Assembly: GCA_938038035.1 (NCBI GenBank)
Contig: CALHQV010000174.1
Coordinates: 1-12,418, forward strand
DNA: 12,418 nt
From: an uncultured Gemella sp.
Lineage (GTDB): Bacteria > Bacillota > Bacilli > Staphylococcales > Gemellaceae
Direction: 5' to 3'
Part shown: one piece after another, positions 7,394 through 12,418 of the stretch
How positions within the stretch are numbered: position 1 is the stretch's first letter
Layout of the letters: each line of letters starts with the position of its first letter
The notes under the pieces: model-generated
Database searches by the model: none
Told to the model about the DNA's origin: nothing
Seen by the model: the letters and a program-made list of their open reading frames with translations, nothing else
Position numbers and translations under genes: made by a program

Positions 7394-7429
7394 AGTTTAT
7401 CATAAAATAAACTTGATAACCATTGATAA
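7394..7429. promoter_or_regulatory. Inverted and direct repeats upstream of pyrD, possible operator
   Basis: A perfect 7-bp inverted repeat AGTTTAT-N6-ATAAACT occupies 7394-7413. Directly beside it are two copies of TTGATAA (7413-7419 and 7423-7429) with a 3-nt spacer. They lie 30-65 bp before the pyrD start, where promoter and operator are expected; TATGAT on the minus strand within the inverted repeat could be a -10. No PyrR-type leader or -35 of good quality was seen. The regulator is unknown. Confidence 0.35.
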
Positions 7430-7456
7430 AACCAGTTTTAGTTATATTTTAATAAA

Positions 7457-7500
7457 AAAGAAGAATTTCAGAAAATCAATTTTTTCTAATATTCTTCTTT
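7457..7500 (-). terminator. Intrinsic terminator downstream of the DUF302-like gene
   Basis: Perfect 10-bp arms AAAGAAGAAT (7457-7466) and ATTCTTCTTT (7491-7500) surround an inner AGAAAA/TTTTCT stem (7470-7475 with 7482-7487). On the minus strand the hairpin runs into TTTTTTATT. It separates the DUF302-like gene from pyrD. Confidence 0.8.
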
Positions 7501-7542
7501 ATAAAATTAGTAATTTCCATATCTAAAATAAACAATTCTTAG

Positions 7543-7920
7543 TTATACTTCTAAATGCTTAATTATATCTAGATACAAATTGTCCATCTTAGGTAATATT
7601 TCTTTTATTCTATCAGAATGTTCTTCTTTTAACCATGAAGTAGGTTTTTCATATAATACTTCTGTATTATCCTCTCTCTTAATAAGTAATAATTTTAGTG
7701 GTAGGTTAAAACTTAGATAAAAATCATCTTGCATTAGTAATGTTCCTACTTTTGGATTACCAAATACTACATATTGAATATCTTCTAATTCTAAACCAAC
7801 ATTTTTAGCATATTCTCCTTGATTTATATTTAAAAACTGGTGAATGTTGTTTTTTTCTAAATATTCATCTACTTTTGATCTTACATTGACAAACTCATCA
7901 TTAATTAGATATTTTTCCAT
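7543..7920 (-). CDS. DUF302-domain protein, function unknown
   Basis: A 125-aa soluble protein without signal peptide or membrane segment. The centre carries the DUF302 signature: VVFGNPKVGTLLM at about 51-63, then FNLPLKLLLIK at 71-81, a strand-rich core that follows the usual pattern of FGNP-x-x-GT and LPLK. The N-terminal third is helical and charged and does not obviously match the family; the C-terminal 30 residues look helical. The biochemical role of DUF302 is not established. The start is supported by AAGAGG about 7 nt upstream and by a promoter at 7962-7990. It is a single-gene unit, with its own promoter and a strong terminator. Confidence 0.8.
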   Translation of the reverse strand: MEKYLINDEFVNVRSKVDEYLEKNNIHQFLNINQGEYAKNVGLELEDIQYVVFGNPKVGTLLMQDDFYLSFNLPLKLLLIKREDNTEVLYEKPTSWLKEEHSDRIKEILPKMDNLYLDIIKHLEV

Positions 7921-7961
7921 AATTTACCTCTTTTTTACTATTATTAAATTCATTTGCTTTC

Positions 7962-7990
7962 ATAATACACTAATTATCTACTTTTGTCAT
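7962..7990 (-). promoter_or_regulatory. Promoter of the DUF302-like gene
   Basis: On the minus strand ATGACA (plus 7985-7990, 5 of 6) and TATTAT (plus 7962-7967, 5 of 6) are 17 bp apart, about 40 bp before the start codon. Spacing and matches fit a housekeeping sigma-factor promoter. Confidence 0.65.
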
Positions 7991-8005
7991 CAATTTAGTT
8001 TTATA

Positions 8006-8023
8006 GAAAATAATAGTATTTTC
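8006..8023 (-). terminator. Weak hairpin after the flavin oxidoreductase gene
   Basis: GAAAATA and TATTTTC (7 bp, 4-nt loop) form an AT-only hairpin about 35 nt after the stop codon on the minus strand. It lacks a long T-run, so termination here would be inefficient at best. Confidence 0.3.
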
Positions 8024-8058
8024 ATTTAAGAGGTTGTACTTCAGAATTCATCCATGTA

Positions 8059-9105
8059 CTATCCATTAATTTCATCAATAACTTCTTTTAACAACTCATA
8101 TGAATGATGTTGAGCTTCTTCATCATAAATATATGAATTTATCATTAATTCATCAAAATCTACCCTACGTTTTAAATCTAAAATCTGATTTTTCACGGTT
8201 TCCTTACTTCCAATAAATGAAATTTTTGTCATCTGAGAAACCACAGATTTCTCATGATCAACTATCTCATCATGTTCAAATGCAATTGGACCAAAATGTG
8301 GTACTTTAGTTGTAGCGATATAATTTTTCCATACCGCTTCTTCTGATTGTACCGGAGGAACCATTCCTTGAGGATTACTTGTAATGATATTTAAAAATGA
8401 TTGAATCTGAGTTGTTGATAATCTTTTTGCTTCTTCATCGGTATCTGCAACAACTGCATTAGCACCTAAAATTACATACGGCTCACTTAAAACTTCTGAA
8501 GGTTTAAAGTAATGTCTATAAATTGCTACTGCATTTTCCATCATAGCTGGAGCAAAATGTGATGCAAATACATAAGGTAGTCCTAGTTCAGCAGCTACAT
8601 ATGCACTATCAGTACTAGATCCCAGAATATATAATGGAACATCAAGCCCGGCTGCTGGATATGCATGAACAGGTCGCTTATCTTTAAAATACTCTGACAG
8701 TTCTACAACTTCTTTTTTAAAATCCATCTCTCTATTAGTATTTCTTCTAATAGCACGCGCAGTGTTATAATCAGTACCCGGTGCTCGACCTAAACCTAAA
8801 TCAACTCTATCTGGATATAAAGTTTCCAAAGTTCCATATTGTTCTGCAACTATATATGGACTATGATTAGGTAACATCACACCACCCGAACCTACTCTAA
8901 TATTACTAGTGTTATCTAGTGTACGTTGGATTAATAACTGCGTTGCGCTACTAGCTACACTTTTCATATTATGATGTTCTGCAATCCAATATCTTTCATA
9001 TCCTAATTCATCAGCCTTTTTAGCTAATCTAATCATTGCATCTATTGCATCTTTAAAGTTTTCTCCTTGTCTTAATGGAGCTAAATTTAAAATTGAAATT
9101 TTCAT
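8059..9105 (-). CDS. Luciferase-like (LLM class) flavin-dependent oxidoreductase
   Basis: A 348-aa member of the bacterial luciferase-like TIM-barrel superfamily, closest in pattern to the MsnO8/YhbW/YwcH type that uses reduced FMN. Recognisable stretches are YWIAEHHNM (39-47), VGSGGVMLPNHSP (71-83), the family-typical YPDRVDLGLGRAPGTD (97-112) and LGSSTDSA (161-168). Substrates of this group are mostly unknown, and no specific reaction can be assigned. The ribosome site AGAGGTG begins in the hchA stop codon and the genes are 12 nt apart, so this is the second gene of an hchA operon. Shared control by the MarR-type regulator upstream suggests a role in handling reactive electrophiles or oxidants (inference). 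Confidence 0.88.
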   Translation of the reverse strand: MKISILNLAPLRQGENFKDAIDAMIRLAKKADELGYERYWIAEHHNMKSVASSATQLLIQRTLDNTSNIRVGSGGVMLPNHSPYIVAEQYGTLETLYPDRVDLGLGRAPGTDYNTARAIRRNTNREMDFKKEVVELSEYFKDKRPVHAYPAAGLDVPLYILGSSTDSAYVAAELGLPYVFASHFAPAMMENAVAIYRHYFKPSEVLSEPYVILGANAVVADTDEEAKRLSTTQIQSFLNIITSNPQGMVPPVQSEEAVWKNYIATTKVPHFGPIAFEHDEIVDHEKSVVSQMTKISFIGSKETVKNQILDLKRRVDFDELMINSYIYDEEAQHHSYELLKEVIDEING

Positions 9106-9117
9106 AGTTTTTCACCT

Positions 9118-9981
9118 CTATTTATTTACCATTTTTAACAACTCATCTACAGCTACAATTCCTAGTTGATTTGCTGCAAGAGGACTGTCTCCAGTTATTA
9201 AGTTTCTATCTATATGAACCTGACCGCTTATTGCTTCATTTACTATTTTCGCACCCAAACTTTCTAGCTTTTCTGCTAATAACCATTTTAATTTTCCTGG
9301 CATATAGCCAATTTCTTGGTTTGCTCCCTCATCTATACTATCTGGGAAAACAGTCATTTCATAATTTTTAAATAAAAACTCTGATTCATCAATATTTCCT
9401 GAAATTAGTGCAGCAGGTCCATGACATAGTGTTATGATTTTTTTATTTTCTTTAATTGCCCATTTAAGAACCTCTTTTACTTCACTACTTTCAGGTAAGT
9501 TAATCATTGCACCATGACCACCTGGTATGAAAACACCTGAATAAGGTGAATTTTCTGAAGTAATATTCTCCAAAATTCTATCTAATTTAACAGGATTCTC
9601 AAATTTTTCTATATATTTATTATAAAGCTTCATAACATTCTCATCTTTTTCTGGCATTGCCCACATCTCTAATTTTACAGAATTTCCTGATAAAGTAACA
9701 ATATCTATCTCAAATCCAGCACCATCGATATGTAACATTGGTAATAATGTTTCTACAGGATGATTACCTGTCGAAAAATACTTCCCATTAGACATTTGTA
9801 AGTATCTTTCATCTGACGCTATCATTAAAATTTTATTCTTTTCCCCCCTATACGTGTTTTCAAATTTAAAACCATCAAAATTTGTTACAGGGCTTGTATA
9901 TATACTTAAGGAATAATTTGATGGGAAATATGCGTTATGTTCTGCTCTATCTTTTACAGGTTGATTTGTTAAGTTTGTCAT
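9118..9981 (-). CDS. hchA: Hsp31-type chaperone/glyoxalase III, DJ-1/PfpI superfamily
   Basis: A 287-aa protein colinear with E. coli Hsp31 (HchA), a stress-induced holding chaperone and glutathione-independent glyoxalase III (protein deglycase activity is disputed). The N-terminal Hsp31 extension with NAYFPSNYSLS is present (about 15-27). The active site is intact: E77 in the HPVET stretch, the nucleophile-elbow cysteine C186 with H187 in LCHGPAAL, and D214 in VFPDS. GGHGAMINLP (154-163) is also family-typical. Compared with E. coli, as I remember it, the metal-site position H86 is aspartate here and H123 is not histidine, while E91 is kept. AGGAG lies 8 nt before the ATG. First gene of the hchA-oxidoreductase operon, downstream of a MarR-type regulator whose operator motif recurs at 10015-10030. 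Confidence 0.9.
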   Translation of the reverse strand: MTNLTNQPVKDRAEHNAYFPSNYSLSIYTSPVTNFDGFKFENTYRGEKNKILMIASDERYLQMSNGKYFSTGNHPVETLLPMLHIDGAGFEIDIVTLSGNSVKLEMWAMPEKDENVMKLYNKYIEKFENPVKLDRILENITSENSPYSGVFIPGGHGAMINLPESSEVKEVLKWAIKENKKIITLCHGPAALISGNIDESEFLFKNYEMTVFPDSIDEGANQEIGYMPGKLKWLLAEKLESLGAKIVNEAISGQVHIDRNLITGDSPLAANQLGIVAVDELLKMVNK

Positions 9982-10014
9982 TTTAATTCTCCTAACTTTT
10001 ATCCAAAAATATTT

Positions 10015-10030
10015 GCTTGCACAAACAAGT
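10015..10030. promoter_or_regulatory. Probable MarR-type operator upstream of hchA
   Basis: Read on the minus strand, ACTTG-TTTGTG-CAAGC shares ACTTG-N6-CAAG with the centre of the perfect palindrome before the marR gene (10470-10485). Wider pairing TTGTTTG/CAAGCAA is 6 of 7. It lies 34-49 bp before the hchA start. I could not place a convincing hchA promoter around it, but its position suits promoter occlusion. Confidence 0.7.
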
Positions 10031-10038
10031 ACATTAGT

Positions 10039-10080
10039 AAAATATAAAAATCAAAATAATAAATTCTGATTTTATATTTT
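10039..10080 (-). terminator. AT-rich hairpin at the 3' end of the MarR gene
   Basis: AAAATATAAAAATCA (10039-10053) pairs with TGATTTTATATTTT (10067-10080) with one bulged A. It spans the stop codon of the regulator gene. The 14 pairs are nearly all A-T and the exit arm is T-rich, so it may act as a modest terminator or protect the 3' end; read-through into hchA remains possible. Confidence 0.45.
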
Positions 10081-10452
10081 ATCACTATTTCTATTTAATA
10101 CATCTGTAACTATACTCGTAGTATTTTCTAGGTACTTTTTTCCTTTAGGTGTTAATTTGATACATACACCTCTCTTATCCTCAGCAGAAGAAAATCTTTC
10201 TATAACACCACACGTATTCTCAAATTTAGCTAACATTCTTGATGTTGCACTTAAACTTAATGAAATCTTAGTACTTAAATCTGTCATTCTTAATATATTT
10301 CCTTCGGTTTCATTCAAGTAATGTAAGCTATAGTATTCATTTAAAGTTATTGGATGCTCTCCTTTTGATAAGGCATCTTCTAATTCAGTACTTATTTGTT
10401 TCATATTATTATGAAATGCTATCCACTTATTTACTACTTCTTCATTATTCAT
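10072..10452 (-). CDS. MarR-family transcriptional regulator
   Basis: A 126-aa winged-helix protein, a little shorter than most MarR members (135-150). The recognition-helix region SLSATSRMLAKFE (66-78) is followed by the wing IERFSSAEDKRGVCIKLTPKGKKYL (starting at 84) with the D-x-R and L-T-x-x-G pattern of the family. Dimerisation helices lie at both ends; the C-terminal one is short. Two cysteines, C81 at the recognition-helix/wing junction and C97 in the wing, could be redox- or electrophile-reactive (inference). AAGAGGTG gives a good ribosome site. A perfect 13-bp inverted repeat sits at its own start of transcription, with a related site before hchA, so it is most likely an autorepressor that also controls hchA and the oxidoreductase gene. 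The inducer is unknown. Confidence 0.9.
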   Translation of the reverse strand: MNNEEVVNKWIAFHNNMKQISTELEDALSKGEHPITLNEYYSLHYLNETEGNILRMTDLSTKISLSLSATSRMLAKFENTCGVIERFSSAEDKRGVCIKLTPKGKKYLENTTSIVTDVLNRNSDKI

Positions 10453-10462
10453 TTGTCACCTC

Positions 10463-10492
10463 TTAATTTACTTGCGTTTGCAAGTAAATTAA
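10463..10492. promoter_or_regulatory. Autoregulatory operator of the MarR-family gene
   Basis: TTAATTTACTTGC and GCAAGTAAATTAA form a perfect 13-bp inverted repeat around a 4-nt GTTT centre. It begins at the end of the -10 box and covers the expected transcription start and the edge of the ribosome site, an ideal place for autorepression. Its core ACTTG-N6-CAAG recurs upstream of hchA. Confidence 0.88.
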
Positions 10493-10520
10493 TATTACTA
10501 CTTTTATTATTAATTGTCAA
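10492..10520 (-). promoter_or_regulatory. Promoter of the MarR-family gene
   Basis: On the minus strand a perfect TTGACA (plus 10515-10520) and TAATAT (plus 10492-10497, 4 of 6) are separated by 17 bp. The operator palindrome follows directly. Confidence 0.8.
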
Positions 10521-10544
10521 TAAAACTATCTTTTCTTATTACTA

Positions 10545-10907
10545 CTAGATAAAAATATCCTTTTGTTCTAAATTTTCAATGCACTCATCATAGTATGCTG
10601 CATCATGTTCTTTATAAATCGGCTTATTTATTTTACATTCTTTTAGATCGTTGTGAGGAGCACAAACTTTTCCTCTATAATTTTTATCAAGCCATTCTTC
10701 ACTAACATTATAGCCTCTATTCTTCATCTCCCGCATGATTAATTCATGATACTTGAAAAGTAAAAATGGTTTGTGTTCAAATACATAATCTACCGTTGCA
10801 TGTTTCTTACCCCAACCATTTCCTCTTAATGCACAACACTCTCTATGCTGACCTAAAAGTTGTTGCCTTGGTAGTTTAGATATTAGTTCTTCATGCCAAA
10901 GTCTCAT
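10545..10907 (-). CDS. Pyrimidine-dimer DNA glycosylase-like protein (T4 endonuclease V / TIGR02328 type)
   Basis: A 120-aa protein beginning MRLWHEELISKLPRQQLLGQ, the conserved start of a bacterial family related to T4 endonuclease V (Pyr_excise), which cuts DNA at UV-induced pyrimidine dimers. Aligned by position with T4 endonuclease V from memory, L12, Q15, L17, R22 and the catalytic glutamate E23 coincide, and RGYNV (64-68) resembles the phage RGFNI. Residue 2 is Arg, not the Thr whose amino group is the phage nucleophile. The first in-frame ATG is 12 nt further upstream (10919) but lacks a ribosome site, whereas GGAGG lies 5 nt before this ATG and only this start gives E23 its place. It overlaps the DUF1722 gene by 17 nt. 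DNA-repair activity is a family-based inference. Confidence 0.72.
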   Translation of the reverse strand: MRLWHEELISKLPRQQLLGQHRECCALRGNGWGKKHATVDYVFEHKPFLLFKYHELIMREMKNRGYNVSEEWLDKNYRGKVCAPHNDLKECKINKPIYKEHDAAYYDECIENLEQKDIFI

Positions 10908-11295
10908 CTTGTCCTCCATTAATAAAAGCAGATTCTTCCAAATACTTATTTGGATATTTATTTAGAAGATATTTTATTTCCTTTATCAAATCTTCTTTTT
11001 CATATTTATTATTATGGTAATCTTCAATCATTTCAAAAAATTTGTCTTTTTCTTCTTTTGTTGCATATTTTTTAAAATATCCCCAGACATGATGAAGTGC
11101 ATTCGTTCCTTGTCCTTTATCTTCTGGTAAACTTATTGCTTGATTTATAAGTTCACTCACTTTACTCAGTGATACTTCTTCTTGCTTTAAATATGTTCTA
11201 ATTTCTAAGTATATTTTACTTGAATAGCTTAAAACAAGATATTTATTTTTTGCCCATAACTTTTGACATCTAATTCTTTCTTCTTTATTATTCAT
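10891..11295 (-). CDS. DUF1722 (YbgA-like) protein
   Basis: A 134-aa soluble, mostly helical protein matching the DUF1722 pattern: LWAKNKYLVLS near 13-23 (the KY.LLS stretch), the central NALHHVWGYFKKYAT at 65-79 (family: N-x-LxHxxGYFK), and KYPNKYLEES near 113-122 in place of the usual PNxYLxxQ. In other bacteria this domain occurs alone, as E. coli YbgA next to the photolyase gene phr, or fused to DUF523. Its molecular role is unsettled. AAAGGAT precedes the ATG. The stop codon lies inside the next gene's start region (17-nt overlap), so the two are translationally coupled; the partner is a predicted pyrimidine-dimer glycosylase. Confidence 0.8.
   Translation of the reverse strand: MNNKEERIRCQKLWAKNKYLVLSYSSKIYLEIRTYLKQEEVSLSKVSELINQAISLPEDKGQGTNALHHVWGYFKKYATKEEKDKFFEMIEDYHNNKYEKEDLIKEIKYLLNKYPNKYLEESAFINGGQDETLA
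10913..10917 (-). promoter_or_regulatory. Ribosome site deciding the start of the glycosylase-like gene
   Basis: GGAGG on the minus strand lies 5 nt before the ATG at 10905-10907 and inside the last codons of the DUF1722 gene. The earlier in-frame ATG at 10917-10919 overlaps this element and has no ribosome site of its own. Confidence 0.7.
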
Positions 11296-11332
11296 TTTAT
11301 CCTTTCAAAAACAGTTTATTTTTAATATCCAT

Positions 11333-11338
11333 ATTATA
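11333..11338 (-). promoter_or_regulatory. Possible -10 box for the DUF1722-glycosylase pair
   Basis: A perfect TATAAT on the minus strand lies about 38 bp before the DUF1722 start. No credible -35 is found at 16-18 bp, so this is only a candidate. A strong terminator lies just upstream (11383-11421), so the pair needs a promoter in this gap. Confidence 0.4.
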
Positions 11339-11382
11339 TTATATCTTATACTTTTTTACTACATATTGATATCGTACTGTAT

Positions 11383-11421
11383 AAAAAAAGCTCCTTATTA
11401 AGTTATGTCTTAATAAGGAAC
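11383..11421 (-). terminator. Strong intrinsic terminator of the lipoprotein gene
   Basis: The arms 11390-11402 (GCTCCTTATTAAG) and 11409-11421 (CTTAATAAGGAAC) pair at 12 of 13 positions with a 6-nt loop. On the minus strand the hairpin is followed by seven T residues. It starts 6 nt after the lipoprotein stop codon. Confidence 0.92.
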
Positions 11422-11427
11422 TTCATA

Positions 11428-12363
11428 TTAGATTTTTGTTGTATTAAATTTAACCCTGTTCTTTTGGTTTGCTAAGTCCATTTTTATACGCAATAAATTT
11501 AATAGATTGTCATTGTCAATCGATACTTTTCCTGAGTCATCTACTTGAATAGCAAGGTATTGTTTTTCTTTTGCCAAATAATCCATACCTTGTAAATCCA
11601 CGTATCCATCACCTTTGAAATCAACTGATGCCAAGTAAAAAATAAATTTAGAAAATCCTTTTTCTGCAGTATTTTTACTTGTTGCATTCATTTGAGCTAA
11701 TGGCTCAAAAAATGTTTTGTAGTTTGGTTTATAAGTAGCTTTAACCGTGTATTGATATGTATCGATAGTTGGGGCAATTAAAGATAAGTAAACAGTATTA
11801 CCCTCAACTTTATAATCAATAAAATCATAAGCTCCAGCTTTACCATAAGCATTACCATTAACTTTTAATATCATAGGACCATATTCATTCATATCGTAAT
11901 TAATATTTTGATATTTAAAATTAACATTTTCTTCCGATGGAGTCATGGATTGTTTTAAATCATTCCAAACTTTTTTATACATTTCTCTTTGATTATTGAA
12001 TCCTGCTGCTTTAACAATAACATCGATATTTTCTTGGTTTACATAAAAAGCATCAACAACTTTAAGCGCTTCTTGGACTTTTTTATCAGTTATGGTTTTA
12101 CGTTTTTCTTCCAATTTACTCTGAGCTCGCTTTAATCCAGTTAAGTCGTGATCAAAACTTTTTCCAGTATTCTGCTCAATATAAGTACGTTTAGAAACAA
12201 CGGGTGAAACTTTAGCATTCCAATCAAAATCTTTACCTGGTCCTTCAATACTTTTATGTTTTTGCTCACTATGCTTATATTCAGTTGATTGTTTAACACC
12301 ACAACCAACTACACCAATAGATAACAATGTTGCTACTGAAATTAATAAAATATTTTTCTTCAT
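11428..12363 (-). CDS. Secreted lipoprotein of unknown function
   Basis: A 311-aa protein with a typical lipoprotein signal: positively charged MKKN, a hydrophobic segment to residue 20 and the lipobox VVGC with C21 as the lipidated cysteine, so it is anchored outside the membrane. A charged, flexible stretch (about 22-50) precedes a helical region (about 75-140) rich in lysine and glutamate, then a strand-rich part (145-215) with aromatic residues. Near the C-terminus, D248 to G259 (DFKGDGYVDLQG) resembles an EF-hand or dockerin calcium loop but lacks the usual acidic residue at position 12. I recognise no family. AGGAGG lies 7 nt before the ATG. Single-gene unit with its own strong terminator; nothing next to it indicates a role. 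Confidence 0.85.
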   Translation of the reverse strand: MKKNILLISVATLLSIGVVGCGVKQSTEYKHSEQKHKSIEGPGKDFDWNAKVSPVVSKRTYIEQNTGKSFDHDLTGLKRAQSKLEEKRKTITDKKVQEALKVVDAFYVNQENIDVIVKAAGFNNQREMYKKVWNDLKQSMTPSEENVNFKYQNINYDMNEYGPMILKVNGNAYGKAGAYDFIDYKVEGNTVYLSLIAPTIDTYQYTVKATYKPNYKTFFEPLAQMNATSKNTAEKGFSKFIFYLASVDFKGDGYVDLQGMDYLAKEKQYLAIQVDDSGKVSIDNDNLLNLLRIKMDLANQKNRVKFNTTKI

Positions 12364-12385
12364 ATACTTTCCTCCTAATTAACTA

Positions 12386-12410
12386 TATAATTATAGTCAC
12401 TGTAATTATA
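12386..12410. promoter_or_regulatory. Palindrome in the lipoprotein promoter region
   Basis: TATAATTA (12386-12393) and TAATTATA (12403-12410) form a perfect 8-bp inverted repeat with a 9-nt centre, 23 bp before the start codon. On the minus strand a TATAAT -10-like box lies inside it; no convincing -35 is seen before the window edge. All-AT arms make a chance match possible, but the position fits an operator. Confidence 0.35.
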
Positions 12411-12418
12411 ACATAATA

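Noticed and set aside
7844..8029. 61-codon plus-strand frame across the DUF302-like gene start
   Set aside because: Covers that gene's promoter and first codons on the opposite strand; phenylalanine- and isoleucine-rich from AT bias.
9171..9371. 66-codon plus-strand frame inside hchA
   Set aside because: Antisense shadow; leucine-rich chance frame without start signals.
1..12418. CRISPR arrays, tRNA or rRNA genes, insertion sequences, toxin-antitoxin or phage genes
   Set aside because: No regularly spaced repeats, no tRNA-like folds, and no transposase, integrase or phage-type protein was recognised.

Overview
The window is a compact, AT-rich (roughly 30% GC by eye) chromosomal segment of a low-GC Gram-positive bacterium of class Bacilli. 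A ctsR-clpC-radA heat-shock operon with a CtsR operator, a fumarate-type (class 1A) dihydroorotate dehydrogenase, a purine riboswitch and strong AGGAGG-type ribosome sites all point there. The gene content suggests Gemella or a close relative, but that genus call is an inference. All eleven credible protein genes lie on the minus strand, so transcription runs from high to low coordinates.

Region 1 (1-4640) is the CtsR regulon core. A sigma-A-like promoter (4505-4533) is followed directly by a CtsR heptamer repeat (4480-4496), then ctsR, clpC and radA with gaps of 4 and 2 nt. The mcsA and mcsB genes that sit between ctsR and clpC in Bacillus, Listeria and Staphylococcus are absent. A long nested hairpin (22-72) closes the unit.

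Region 2 (4560-6431) is a lone xanthine-type NCS2 permease gene (pbuX-like) with an unusually long 5' leader. The leader carries a clear guanine-class purine riboswitch aptamer (6245-6313), an extended -10 promoter just upstream, and a terminator hairpin (5990-6028) next to the gene. The 5' arm of that terminator can pair with the 3' strand of aptamer helix P1, although they lie about 220 nt apart. Two large inverted repeats sit between them, one of which belongs to a repeat family with a second copy just downstream of pbuX. The apparent 69-codon reading frame over the aptamer is not a gene.

Region 3 (6432-7990) holds class 1A pyrD and a small DUF302-like protein, each with its own control signals.

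Region 4 (8059-10520) looks like a stress-response locus: a MarR-family regulator, then hchA (Hsp31/DJ-1 superfamily) and a luciferase-like flavin oxidoreductase in a tight operon. The marR and hchA upstream regions share the palindromic core ACTTG-N6-CAAG, so the regulator probably controls itself and hchA.

Region 5 (10545-11338) is a translationally coupled pair: a DUF1722 (YbgA-like) protein and a small protein resembling T4 endonuclease V (pyrimidine dimer glycosylase). This may be a DNA-repair module.

Region 6 (11383-12418) is a lipoprotein gene of unknown function with a strong terminator.
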